Positions 51,484 through 60,206 of a DNA stretch of 64,000 bases are shown here, in pieces (positions within the stretch are counted from its first letter, which is position 1; each line of letters starts with the position of its first letter). Source of the stretch: an uncultured Carboxylicivirga sp. GTDB lineage: Bacteria; Bacteroidota; Bacteroidia; Bacteroidales; Marinilabiliaceae. Location: assembly GCF_963674565.1 (NCBI RefSeq), contig NZ_OY771430.1, positions 3,162,001 to 3,226,000 of the forward strand, in the 5' to 3' direction. The translations under genes were made by a program, and so were the position numbers. The notes below the pieces were generated by a model. That model was given only the letters and a program-made list of their open reading frames with translations. It ran no database searches and was not told the origin of the DNA.

Positions 51484-51713
51484 AATGCAGTTGATGTTTC
51501 ATATAGCTTTCTTCAATCTTTAAACACTTTAAATTAATAAAAGTATTCAACCATTATTTAGGGCTTCACAAACAATCAATTTGTTTTGAAATAGAATGTG
51601 ATAACATCAATCATTTGGCAGTTTCATTTATAAATCTATATTTGCACATATGATTTATGTAAAAATGAATCATTACCAGATTTATTCAACAATTGTATTT
51701 TTAGAGCAAAAAG

Positions 51714-51740
51714 AAATCCCGGCGAAAACCGGGATTTTTT
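51714..51740. terminator. Terminator for the stomatin operon, probably bidirectional
   Basis: AAATCCCGG (51714-51722) pairs with CCGGGATTT (51729-51737) around CGAAAA, with T-runs on both sides. It lies 20 bp beyond the minus-strand stop of the SPFH gene. Confidence 0.8.
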
Positions 51741-51759
51741 GATTACAACACTTTTTGTG

Positions 51760-52686
51760 TTATGATTTCTTTTTAGCAGTGTCGAGTACAGAAGTTGCAG
51801 TAGCAATAATACTTGATATATCAGCCATATTAGACGGAATGATCATTGTATTATTCGCCTTGGCCAATTTACCAAACTCACCCAGATACTGTTCGGCAAT
51901 ACGTAAATTAACTGCATCATCACCACCTTTTTCATTAATTGCAGAGGCAATTTCACGAATACCTTTTGCCGTTGCACTGGCCACAAACTCAATTTCAGCC
52001 GCTCTACCTTCAGCTTCGTTAATACGTTTTTGCTTTTCACCTTCCGAGCGTGCGATTAATTCCTGTTTGTCACCTTCAGCCACATTAATCTTAGCTTGTT
52101 TCTGACCTTCCGATTGAGCAATCATGGCTCTTTTTTCACGTTCGGCACGCATTTGTTTCTCCATAGCGTCCTTAATACTCTGTGGAGGTGTAATGTTTTT
52201 AACCTCATAACGGGTTACTTTAACACCCCATGGATCGCTGGCCTTATCTACTGCATCAACAATACTTGTATTAATGGTTTCGCGTTCTTCAAAAGTTTTA
52301 TCCAGATCTAAACGACCAATCACACTTCGCATGGTAGTTTGGGCAATCTGAATGGCAGCAAAACCATAATTATCAATACCATATGATGATTTCATGGCAT
52401 CAATCACCTGCAAATACAAAACACCATCAACCTCAACCGCAATATTATCTTTCGTAATACACGATTGTGAAGCAACATCAATAGCCTGTTCTTTCAGTGT
52501 GTGTTTGTATGCTACCTTATCAATAAGAGGTATCAAAAAATGAAATCCGGCCGTAAGGGTACCAGTATATTTTCCCAATCGCTCAACGATATAAGCTGAT
52601 CTTTGTGGAACAATTTTAATACACGAAAGGAGTATAAAAAACACAATAACGCCAATCCCAATGGCGACAATAGCAGAAGGATTCAT
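51760..52686 (-). CDS. SPFH/stomatin-family membrane protein
   Basis: 308 residues. One N-terminal TM helix (IVAIGIGVIVFFILLSCIKI) is followed by the band-7 domain (QRSAYIVERLGKYTGTLTAG; VTRYEVKNITPP) and a coiled-coil (QMRAEREKRAMIAQSEG). It oligomerises at membranes and organises lipid or proteolytic microdomains. It lies 27 bp after an NfeD gene, the usual partner, so this is a two-gene operon. Length and domains are intact. Confidence 0.93.
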   Translation of the reverse strand: MNPSAIVAIGIGVIVFFILLSCIKIVPQRSAYIVERLGKYTGTLTAGFHFLIPLIDKVAYKHTLKEQAIDVASQSCITKDNIAVEVDGVLYLQVIDAMKSSYGIDNYGFAAIQIAQTTMRSVIGRLDLDKTFEERETINTSIVDAVDKASDPWGVKVTRYEVKNITPPQSIKDAMEKQMRAEREKRAMIAQSEGQKQAKINVAEGDKQELIARSEGEKQKRINEAEGRAAEIEFVASATAKGIREIASAINEKGGDDAVNLRIAEQYLGEFGKLAKANNTMIIPSNMADISSIIATATSVLDTAKKKS

Positions 52687-52713
52687 AAAGTTTAGTTTAA
52701 ATTTTAAATATGT

Positions 52714-53145
52714 TTAAACGGGTTCAACCCGAAGAGTTAAGCCATCTTTAGAGATAATACGAACTTTTTGATTCGCCTCAATTGCAACATCTGATACAGC
52801 TGTCCATTGAGTACCTTTAAATTCAATTCTACCCGCTTCCTCTTCATTAATTGGAGTGAGGCAGGTTCCCTGATGTCCAATAAATTCTTCGTCCGCATCA
52901 ACTTCTACATTTTGCGTCTTTTTCATGATAACTTTTCGAAGAAATACCAGCGAAAGAATAGAGGTGGCACTAAAAATCAGGAACTGAATACCCAATGAAG
53001 GCTCAAAAAGATATACACACAACGCTGTTATCCAGGCTCCAATACCAAAAAACATGATAAAAATACCAGGGATTACAAATTCGAGTAGAAGTAATATTAC
53101 TCCGGCAATAAACCAGATTACGGCAGCATTAGAGAGTATTTCCAT
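52714..53145 (-). CDS. NfeD-family membrane protein
   Basis: 143 residues. Three TM segments (WFIAGVILLLLEFVIPGIFI, GIGAWITALCVYLF, LIFSATSILSLVFLRKVI) are followed by an OB-fold C-terminal domain (LTPINEEEAGRIEFKGTQWT). The short NfeD form lacks the ClpP-type protease domain and partners stomatins in membrane-quality functions. It is the first gene of the two-gene operon. Confidence 0.9.
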   Translation of the reverse strand: MEILSNAAVIWFIAGVILLLLEFVIPGIFIMFFGIGAWITALCVYLFEPSLGIQFLIFSATSILSLVFLRKVIMKKTQNVEVDADEEFIGHQGTCLTPINEEEAGRIEFKGTQWTAVSDVAIEANQKVRIISKDGLTLRVEPV

Positions 53146-53205
53146 AGGTCGTAGATTAGTTTGTTATTTTCATAATAAAGATAACATAACTATAGTAATA
53201 TTCGC

Positions 53206-53219
53206 TTCATAATTATGAA
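53206..53219. promoter_or_regulatory. 14-bp palindrome between divergent genes
   Basis: TTCATAATTATGAA is a perfect palindrome in the 195-bp gap between the divergent nfeD-like and transaldolase genes. It is AT-rich, so chance occurrence is possible; as an operator it could control either gene. Confidence 0.3.
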
Positions 53220-53340
53220 TTATTCATCTATACTTTTCTTTATCATACATCTAATAAAAGTTTGTCACTATAATGAGTTCGATTGGTTGATTTTGGATAA
53301 TATCCTTAGTAAATTTAATTAAACTCAATCCTCTGGAAAT

Positions 53341-54561
53341 ATGATACATCCAATCTCATCTGCTACTATTCATCATTTAGCTGATCAATTTAACGATCAA
53401 CCTCAAAAAGTGAACAACTCCGATTACTGGAATCAATATTTAAAAACCGGAACAAACCTTTGGCTCGACACGGGTGATATAGAAGCATCATCAAAGTTAT
53501 GGAACAGTGCCTTTACAGCATTAACCACCAATAACACATTGCTAAATGCTGAGGTACAAAAAGGTCTTTATGATCAAATCATCCCGGAGTTATCATCTAA
53601 ATTAAGTTACCTGAGCGATGAAGAGAAAGTGAAAGAAATAGCATTTTGCCTGAATGCTATTCATGGGTTACGCATTGCCAAGATATTTAATTGCAAAGTA
53701 AGTGTTGAACTGCACACCGATCTTGCTCATGATGTTAACGGAATAGCAACCATTGGCAAACGATTATTCGATATTAACCCCAGCGATTTTATTATTAAAG
53801 TTCCATTTACCGCTTCTGGGTTATTAGGAGCACGCAAATTGCACGAAATGGGAATACCTGTAAATTTCACATTGGATTTTAGTGTTCGTCAGAATGGTTT
53901 TGCTGCTGTTGTAGCCCAACCAGCCTACACCAATGTTTTTCTGGGACGGTTAGGTGCTTATCTGAAAAATAACAACCTGGGAGACGGGCAGTATATAGGT
54001 GAGAAGGTGACCCTTGAATCGCAAAGAAGTTTATTGGCTCTTGCCAACAAAGGAATTAGTAAAACTAAGTTAATTGCTGCCAGTATACGTTCAAAAGATC
54101 AACTATATCAGTTACTAAGCTGTGATACTTTTACCATTCCGGTTGGTGTAGCAGCTGATGCTGTTCAAAATTTCATTCAAATTTCTAAAACAGACATTGT
54201 TATCCATGAACCAACTCTTTTTGATTCAACAGATGCTCAAGCTGTTCGTCTGCCAAATTTATGGTTGGTTGAAGAGCATGAAAAAGAAGTAATCCATCGA
54301 TTGAATGAAAAAATTCCGTCGACAGCTCAGGAGTTGATTGAATATGCATATGAACGTGGATGTCACGATATTTTTCCCATTCTTACTAAAGAAGAACATG
54401 ATTATTTAAGGTCGGATGGAAAAATACCTGTTCATGAACGTTGGGCAGATAAGATAAAAGACGGGGAAGTTGGGATTGATTCTTTGCTTAACCTGGCGGG
54501 TTTATACTCTTTTGAGAAGGATCAGGCTGATCTGGATAACCGCATTAAATCATTTCTATAA
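53341..54561 (+). CDS. tal: Transaldolase
   Basis: 406 residues, in the range of the longer bacterial transaldolases. It transfers a dihydroxyacetone unit between sugar phosphates in the pentose phosphate pathway. VSVELHTDLAHDVNGI near 120, FIIKVPFTASGLLGARKL near 150 (with the Schiff-base Lys) and VNFTLDFSVRQNGFAAVV near 175 fit the TIM-barrel core. A C-terminal helical extension follows. It is monocistronic and ends at a terminator. Confidence 0.85.
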   Translation: MIHPISSATIHHLADQFNDQPQKVNNSDYWNQYLKTGTNLWLDTGDIEASSKLWNSAFTALTTNNTLLNAEVQKGLYDQIIPELSSKLSYLSDEEKVKEIAFCLNAIHGLRIAKIFNCKVSVELHTDLAHDVNGIATIGKRLFDINPSDFIIKVPFTASGLLGARKLHEMGIPVNFTLDFSVRQNGFAAVVAQPAYTNVFLGRLGAYLKNNNLGDGQYIGEKVTLESQRSLLALANKGISKTKLIAASIRSKDQLYQLLSCDTFTIPVGVAADAVQNFIQISKTDIVIHEPTLFDSTDAQAVRLPNLWLVEEHEKEVIHRLNEKIPSTAQELIEYAYERGCHDIFPILTKEEHDYLRSDGKIPVHERWADKIKDGEVGIDSLLNLAGLYSFEKDQADLDNRIKSFL

Positions 54562-54562
54562 A

Positions 54563-54587
54563 AAAGGAGTCCGATTTGGACTCCTTT
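54563..54587. terminator. Bidirectional terminator
   Basis: AAAGGAGTCC (54563-54572) pairs perfectly with GGACTCCTTT (54578-54587). The T-run is stronger for the minus strand, so it serves the convergent DUF4494 gene at least. Confidence 0.82.
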
Positions 54588-54607
54588 AAATTTATATCAT
54601 GGATTGA

Positions 54608-55177
54608 TTAATCTTCATATTCCTCTTCCGAGATTTCATCCCCGATCACTTCCTCTTCTTCTACTTCGTCTTCCTCTTCTACCTCAGCTGTCACCTCATT
54701 TCTTTCTATTGGCTTGAGATGAGAAGGAATTTCGGTATTGACATCATCACTAAAATAGGCGAAGAAATCCATTATTGGACTCTCAGCAATGGCATTAATC
54801 TCAAAATCAACAGTCATACCACCCATGCCTTGTTGAATTTTATCGTAAGCATCCTTTACATTACTGGCCATCACCAAAATCTGGTTACTTACTTTCTTCT
54901 CTTTACCCGACTTTTCGTCGATCGATGCAAAAGAGATTTTACTCTTAAACCAACGGTCGCCGTCTTCATTATCAAAAATCTCAGTATAATTGGCTTTTCT
55001 GATGTTTGTAACGATAAATTCACCACGAACCATCATTTCCATCTCCTTGTATATTCGCGATTCAGCTTCGGTAAATGATACAGCATCAATTAGGTATGTC
55101 TCGCTTACTTTTTTCTCCTTACCCGACTGTTCATCTATCTTCTCGTATTTAACCTTACACTCAAATAAATTTTGCAT
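54608..55177 (-). CDS. DUF4494 family protein
   Basis: 189 residues. LFECKVKYEKIDEQSGKEKK, TYLIDAVSFTEAESRIYKEM and ESPIMDFFAYFSDD follow the DUF4494 pattern, with an internal duplication (two KxxYxxIDExSGKEKKVS units). The family is confined to Bacteroidota and has no assigned function. The C-terminus is a long acidic tail (EEEDEVEEEEVIGDEISEEE), probably disordered. Confidence 0.88.
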   Translation of the reverse strand: MQNLFECKVKYEKIDEQSGKEKKVSETYLIDAVSFTEAESRIYKEMEMMVRGEFIVTNIRKANYTEIFDNEDGDRWFKSKISFASIDEKSGKEKKVSNQILVMASNVKDAYDKIQQGMGGMTVDFEINAIAESPIMDFFAYFSDDVNTEIPSHLKPIERNEVTAEVEEEDEVEEEEVIGDEISEEEYED

Positions 55178-55286
55178 ACTTCTCTATTTTAAGGCTACAA
55201 AGATAAGATTGAATCGGAAGTGCAAAAATTTCTAAAACAGTCGGTTTAAGAAAAGTTATCAACATCTTCTGTAACTCACGGCAGGC

Positions 55287-56468
55287 TTAAAAAGCTTCAG
55301 AAAAAGTTACATAAGCTCCTGCTTCACCTTTGCCTAAACCATAATCAAAACGCATATTCATCCTGGTCTGAAGTTCCAATCTCAAGCCCAATCCACCATT
55401 GGGTAACCAGCCATTAAACTCATTGATTGAATGAGATACCGTTCCGGCTCCCAACCAGGCCACATATCCCAGGCGGCTATTGTAATTACCTCTTTTATTC
55501 AAGGTTCGGCGCTTAAACATATGCCGATACTCAGTAGTCATGCTTAAGGCATTCTGATCGCGAAATCGTCCGATAGTATAACCTCTCATATTAAAAGGAC
55601 CACCCAGCATAGCCATATCTGTCCAGGGTACTTCATCACCAAACGAAAAACGTGACTTTACATTCCAGGCAAGTGTTCTTCTTTCCCTTTTAACTTTCAA
55701 ATATTGTCGGTAATCAACTTCCAACGCTTTAAAACTGGTATTACCCCCAAGATAACCTTGAAAAAACATCATAGAGGTACTAATAAAAACTCCCTTGTAC
55801 GCATTTTGAACAAAATCACGGGTGTCATACTCAACAGCCAGACCAATTCCTGTATTGTTGATACCTGTTCCATTGGATAGTACATATTCATCTGTTTCCA
55901 TCCGTGGATTTAATTGTGATGCTTCTGTTCCGTTCATATCAACAACAACACCAATGAACAGGTCGCTGAAAGTGCGAAACATAAACTTCTCAAAAAAGCG
56001 CCAGTAAATTCTTTGATAACCAGTATTAGCAGGTGACTTTTCGATATTTATTCCGTTATCATAGCCAACTCCCCAATAATTATCAGGCATATCTTTATAA
56101 AGAAACTCACCTAACATTCTGATTTTATCATCAGTAAGATAAATCACATTCTGAATATTTACTGAGATGGCTCCTGTTGAACTATATCCGAAAGAAAAAG
56201 GAATGGATGATCTGTTCAGCAAATTATTCCAACGCTGAGTTTTAAACGTAATCAATCCTCCGGCAGTCAGTAAATACTCTGTTTCTGGAGTATAAGCAGG
56301 TGCCAGGTAAGGCATAATTCGAAAATTCTTATACTCAATTTTCGCAATTCGTAACGAATCAATGTTATTTATAATCAAGTTGGTCGAATCCTGCTGTCCA
56401 ACCACCGATAACGAGATATAAAAAAGAAGAATGACAACAATTGTCAATTTCTGCCACCACCTATTCAC
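55287..56468 (-). CDS. Omp85/BamA-like outer-membrane barrel protein
   Basis: 393 residues. The signal peptide ends near residue 24 (LSVVGQQ). The rest is beta-barrel, with surface-antigen features such as GIGLAVEYDTRDFVQNAYKG, DMAMLGGPFNMRGYTIGRFR (the conserved RGY/F motif) and RMNMRFDYGLGKGEAGAYVT. It has no POTRA domains, so it is one of the short patatin/TamA-like barrels of Bacteroidota. It is monocistronic with a recognisable promoter upstream. Confidence 0.82.
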   Translation of the reverse strand: MNRWWQKLTIVVILLFYISLSVVGQQDSTNLIINNIDSLRIAKIEYKNFRIMPYLAPAYTPETEYLLTAGGLITFKTQRWNNLLNRSSIPFSFGYSSTGAISVNIQNVIYLTDDKIRMLGEFLYKDMPDNYWGVGYDNGINIEKSPANTGYQRIYWRFFEKFMFRTFSDLFIGVVVDMNGTEASQLNPRMETDEYVLSNGTGINNTGIGLAVEYDTRDFVQNAYKGVFISTSMMFFQGYLGGNTSFKALEVDYRQYLKVKRERRTLAWNVKSRFSFGDEVPWTDMAMLGGPFNMRGYTIGRFRDQNALSMTTEYRHMFKRRTLNKRGNYNSRLGYVAWLGAGTVSHSINEFNGWLPNGGLGLRLELQTRMNMRFDYGLGKGEAGAYVTFSEAF

Positions 56469-56506
56469 AATAATGATCCTTTGTAAAATTTTAGCTTCTC
56501 TGGGTG

Positions 56507-56539
56507 CAAATGTACATTTTTTATTTACATTTTTTTCAA
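56507..56539 (-). promoter_or_regulatory. Bacteroidota-type promoter of the Omp85-like gene
   Basis: On the minus strand, TACATTTG (56514-56507) fits the -7 consensus TAnnTTTG, and TTG (56539-56537) lies 22 bp upstream as a -33 element. It is about 40 bp from the start codon. Confidence 0.55.
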
Positions 56540-56667
56540 CCTGATTTACAACTACTTAAACTATACTTGCTAAGTTTTTTGAATTTTTTTCGAAAAAATT
56601 CAAAAAATGCATACGTCCAAATGCTAATTAGTTTGTCCTATAGATGAATTGATAATAGAATTTAGTT

Positions 56668-56907
56668 ATGAATGCAAAAGCGATAAGACGAAATTTGTAC
56701 AAAGTTTTAAGGAAAACAGGTGTACCAAAGAGTCGAATTAGTGAAGATGCCACCTTTCGTGATGAGCTTTTTGTTGACGAATTAGACATGAATTGTTTCT
56801 TATTTTATTTAGAAACAAAATTTGACTTGAATATAAAAAACGATGAAGTATTGCAATTAACCTCTGTAAAATCAACTATTGATTATTTGCAGAAACATTG
56901 CGCATAA
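56668..56907 (+). CDS. Acyl-carrier-protein-like protein lacking the phosphopantetheine serine
   Basis: 79 residues. The helix pattern (SRISEDATFRDELFVDELDM, CFLFYLETKFDLNIKNDEVL, VKSTIDYLQKHC) is that of ACP. In ACPs the central motif is DSL(D/E), but here it reads DELDMN, so the Ser that carries the 4'-phosphopantetheine arm is replaced by Glu. It may be a non-acylated structural relative. It stands alone, convergent with the STN gene. Confidence 0.68.
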   Translation: MNAKAIRRNLYKVLRKTGVPKSRISEDATFRDELFVDELDMNCFLFYLETKFDLNIKNDEVLQLTSVKSTIDYLQKHCA

Positions 56908-56934
56908 GATTTTTTTCAATGACCAATCCCATGA

Positions 56935-57008
56935 GGTTGCTTTCGGAACAGGCAATAAAACCACTCATTTTATCGTCCCATCAACTTTTTTGAAAGCAAC
57001 CTTTTTTT
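56935..57008 (+). terminator. Long-loop terminator after the ACP-like gene
   Basis: GGTTGCTTTC (56935-56944) and GAAAGCAACC (56992-57001) are perfect complements with a 47-base loop, followed by seven T. It overlaps the convergent gene end only at the T-run. Confidence 0.5.
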
Positions 57009-57016
57009 ATTTCCTT

Positions 57017-58483
57017 CTACTTCCTATCCTTAAAAACTTTCTCCAGCTCATCATCGGGTTTAATAATGTTGTAGTTTTCCCAAAACTCTTGATCGGTTTC
57101 TTTTATTTCATCGGCCAATATGTAATTGGATTTATACAGTTCTGAAGTTTTAAAACGCTCTTCTTTATCAACTTTACAATCACTCACCAATAACTCGGAG
57201 ATACCAACAAACTCAGAATTTATTTTCTCATCCTTATCGTTGATATAAACAGCAATCTCACCACCTATTTTATTTACTATCCATTTATCATTCAACCTTC
57301 GATAATCAATGTAATATCTGGCTAATCTGGGTTTGGCCTTAATTCGTCGGGTTGATCTTTTTATTAACGCTTTACGACTATTTTTTAAAGATCTTTTGGT
57401 CAATTCAAAGTCTACATGTACAATGGCATACGATTGAGAATGAACCATTATAATGCCTTCGTACTTGAGTTCTCCATCATCTTCGATTGGTTTGAAGCCT
57501 ATCCGATAGACCATCTCATCATTTAAATAATCAATTCCCTCGTACGAATATTGATATACATCGTCATAACCATCCTTTGGCAAAAACTCCAGATATCGAG
57601 CCACATCAATCCTCGAAAACTGATAAGGTCCACCCTCCAATTTAAAATTTACCGATTCCATAGTCTGCAAACCAGATAGTTTTCTACCTTTTACAAAACG
57701 TACCCTTTCAAGATTTAAAAACTCATTATACGATGGTTTTTGAATTTCGATAATGGCTTCGGATACCTGAACAAATTTTTGATCCTGCTTTATTGACTCA
57801 CGGAAGAATCCTGTGAGAATAGTTTGTTCATTAATATAATTCTTTGATCTGTTTTTGATGATTCCATTGATGATATCCTCAATTGCTTCGTATCGGACTT
57901 CAATCTCCTGCAGTTTAATATCATGACTTCTCAAACGAACAGTCAGATTACTTTCAATATTTTTTATTGGATAAAACTCATTTGAATAACCAATAAACGA
58001 AAACACAAGCGTGTCGTTTAAACAATTGGCTGGCACCACAAATTCAAACTCTCCATCCATATTGGAGATCGTACCCAATGCTTTATTCTTAACAGCAATA
58101 TTTACCATTGGTAAAGCTCCACCTTCAGCATCGTCAATAACTTTACCCTTAAATCTCAGGTATATAGAAACATCCTCCTTAACCTGCTCACTAATGACTA
58201 TTTGATTATTCCGAAAGGAGATATGTAAAGGTCTGTCTTTTAAAACAGATTTAAGCAAATCAAACGGATGCGTTTGACTAACATCAACCTGAACCAGGCT
58301 ATCGACTGGAACTGCCCTTGCATCGTAGGAAACTTTTATATTGGTTTTGGCTGAGATCGAATCCATTAATGCAGAAACAGTAATAAGTTTGTAGCGGAAG
58401 TTATAAACCTGAGCATTGACTGGTAACAAAAAGCCACAAATCAATACACACAAACACATTTTCCTGTTGATGGATTTCTTCAT
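57017..58483 (-). CDS. STN plus CarboxypepD_reg-like domain protein
   Basis: 488 residues. The signal peptide MKKSINRKMCLCVLICGFLL precedes an STN (secretin/TonB short N-terminal) domain (about 28-95), a carboxypeptidase-regulatory-like beta-sandwich (about 108-190; GKVIDDAEGGALPMVNIAVK) and a C-terminal beta-rich region (to 488) resembling DUF5686-related proteins. STN domains normally sit on TonB receptors that signal to FecR, but there is no TonB barrel here. It lies 75 bp after the fecR-like gene. Confidence 0.72.
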   Translation of the reverse strand: MKKSINRKMCLCVLICGFLLPVNAQVYNFRYKLITVSALMDSISAKTNIKVSYDARAVPVDSLVQVDVSQTHPFDLLKSVLKDRPLHISFRNNQIVISEQVKEDVSIYLRFKGKVIDDAEGGALPMVNIAVKNKALGTISNMDGEFEFVVPANCLNDTLVFSFIGYSNEFYPIKNIESNLTVRLRSHDIKLQEIEVRYEAIEDIINGIIKNRSKNYINEQTILTGFFRESIKQDQKFVQVSEAIIEIQKPSYNEFLNLERVRFVKGRKLSGLQTMESVNFKLEGGPYQFSRIDVARYLEFLPKDGYDDVYQYSYEGIDYLNDEMVYRIGFKPIEDDGELKYEGIIMVHSQSYAIVHVDFELTKRSLKNSRKALIKRSTRRIKAKPRLARYYIDYRRLNDKWIVNKIGGEIAVYINDKDEKINSEFVGISELLVSDCKVDKEERFKTSELYKSNYILADEIKETDQEFWENYNIIKPDDELEKVFKDRK

Positions 58484-58558
58484 TCATTAGAACTTAGGAT
58501 TGAAATTGTCATAATTACCCGAAGATAACTCAGCCTTAAAATACAATTTTCTTTCCAG

Positions 58559-59536
58559 CTATCTAACTGATTGTATCTGATATTTATCGTTTTGTTGAGT
58601 GTAAGTCAAATTAAAGGTTTGACAAACTACATTTAAAACATGCTCTAAATCATCGTGACTAAACTGAGCCTTCAACATCAAACTATCTGGTTTAATTTCA
58701 TTATCTGTCTCAATCTTTATATGATAAACCGACTGAATCACGGCAATAGCTTCGGTAAGCGTTACATTCTCAAATTCAATCTCACGAGTTTTCCACGCAT
58801 TGTAATTAACATCTGTCACCGAGCTTTTTATCAACTGTTTTGCTTCCAAATTAAAATTGGCTGCCTCACCTTTTTCTAAAACAACATGCTCTCCCATATG
58901 CCACACCTCCACACGACCAGACGTAACAGAAACATTCTCATCACCATTTAAAGCATTGGCTTTAACATTAAAAGATGTTCCAAGTACTTTAATCCTAAGA
59001 TTCTGTGTTTCGATAATAAAGGGTTTCTGTTCGTTTCGGGCTACATCAAAAAAAGCCTCACCGTTCAAATGTACGTTACGTGTTTCGGTATTAAAACTTT
59101 CGGGATATTGTAACGAACTTCCGATATTCAAATCAACTAATGTTCCATCCTCCAGTTCTACCTGAGTAATTTCATTTTGAGCTAAAACCTGCAATAATTT
59201 GTTGTTGGGAACCAAATTTTTTATCAGAACATAGGCAGCCAGAATAAATATCAGAGATGCGGCAACTGAAACAATTTTCTTCCACTGCATAGAAATATGC
59301 TTGTGCTGCTTCTGATGAATTTCACTACTAACTTTTGTCCAGGCTTTATCAGTATCAATTGACTTAATTTCCTGAGCATATTTGGTATCGCCCCAAAGTT
59401 GATTCAACTGGCCCAATAAATCTTTGTCTCCGGATAGTTCATGATTTAATTGTTCATGCTCCGATGCACTTAATTCACCGGCCATATCTTTGGCTACCAA
59501 ATCCCAATCAATGTTATGTGCTCTTTTTTGTTCCAT
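58559..59536 (-). CDS. FecR-family anti-sigma factor
   Basis: 325 residues. A cytoplasmic anti-sigma region (1-80; MAGELSASEHEQLNHELSG) precedes one TM helix near 88-107 (IVSVAASLIFILAAYVLIKN), a periplasmic FecR domain (about 120-215; EDGTLVDLNIGSSLQYPESF, GEAFFDVAR) and a DUF4974 domain (to 322). It holds the co-encoded ECF sigma factor and releases it on a signal from the STN-bearing partner. Confidence 0.92.
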   Translation of the reverse strand: MEQKRAHNIDWDLVAKDMAGELSASEHEQLNHELSGDKDLLGQLNQLWGDTKYAQEIKSIDTDKAWTKVSSEIHQKQHKHISMQWKKIVSVAASLIFILAAYVLIKNLVPNNKLLQVLAQNEITQVELEDGTLVDLNIGSSLQYPESFNTETRNVHLNGEAFFDVARNEQKPFIIETQNLRIKVLGTSFNVKANALNGDENVSVTSGRVEVWHMGEHVVLEKGEAANFNLEAKQLIKSSVTDVNYNAWKTREIEFENVTLTEAIAVIQSVYHIKIETDNEIKPDSLMLKAQFSHDDLEHVLNVVCQTFNLTYTQQNDKYQIQSVR

Positions 59537-59582
59537 AATTCAACTAAAGGACATTTAACCCTTCTTTTTCCCTTAATAGATT

Positions 59583-60152
59583 TTATAAAAATATGCTCAG
59601 CAATTGCTGTTTTAGGGGCTGTAACTTTTCTCTAAGAAACTTTAAAGCCTTACCCATCTGAACCTCCACTGTCTTTGGCGATATATTTAATTTATCTGCG
59701 ATCTCACGATATTTTAAGCCATCCATCCTGCTCATTCGAAAAATTCTCTTCCGTTGTGCAGGAAGCTGCTCAATTACTTCATTGATTTTATTTAAATACA
59801 GTTCATCCTGGTAATGAGGCAATTCTTCCAATTGAATATCCTCTCCTGCTTTTTCATAAGTACGTACAACTTTCTGATGCTTCAATTCATTATTGCACTT
59901 GTTACGCACAGCTACCACCAAAAAACCTTTCAACGATCTGATGTTAAGTTCGTCTCTTTTTAGCCACATATTAACGAAAACATCCTGAACAAAACTCTCT
60001 GAAAGGTCGCGATCGTGTAGATACTTCTGGGCAAACAAAACCAAATGAGGATAATAGCTTTTAAACACCCATTCAAAAGCTTTCTCATCTCCCTCTTTTA
60101 TTTTTAAAAGGAGTGATTGTTCATTCACATCTAAATTGAAAGATGATCCCAT
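59583..60152 (-). CDS. ECF-type RNA polymerase sigma factor
   Basis: 189 residues. Region 2 (about 20-90; FEWVFKSYYPHLVLFAQKYL, SFVQDVFVNMW) and region 4 (about 125-175; MDGLKYREIADKLNISPKTV) are complete. It is FecI-like of the Bacteroidota group and is inhibited by the downstream FecR-family protein (47 bp). It lies 55 bp after the LamG lipoprotein gene. Confidence 0.93.
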   Translation of the reverse strand: MGSSFNLDVNEQSLLLKIKEGDEKAFEWVFKSYYPHLVLFAQKYLHDRDLSESFVQDVFVNMWLKRDELNIRSLKGFLVVAVRNKCNNELKHQKVVRTYEKAGEDIQLEELPHYQDELYLNKINEVIEQLPAQRKRIFRMSRMDGLKYREIADKLNISPKTVEVQMGKALKFLREKLQPLKQQLLSIFL

Positions 60153-60206
60153 TCAGTATCTGATTTTACAAAGGACAATTTAATAAATAAATACCCCTAC
60201 CCGCTA

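Noticed and set aside
54719..55078. A 119-codon + ORF opposite the DUF4494 gene
   Set aside because: Antisense to a well-recognised family member; no supporting pattern.
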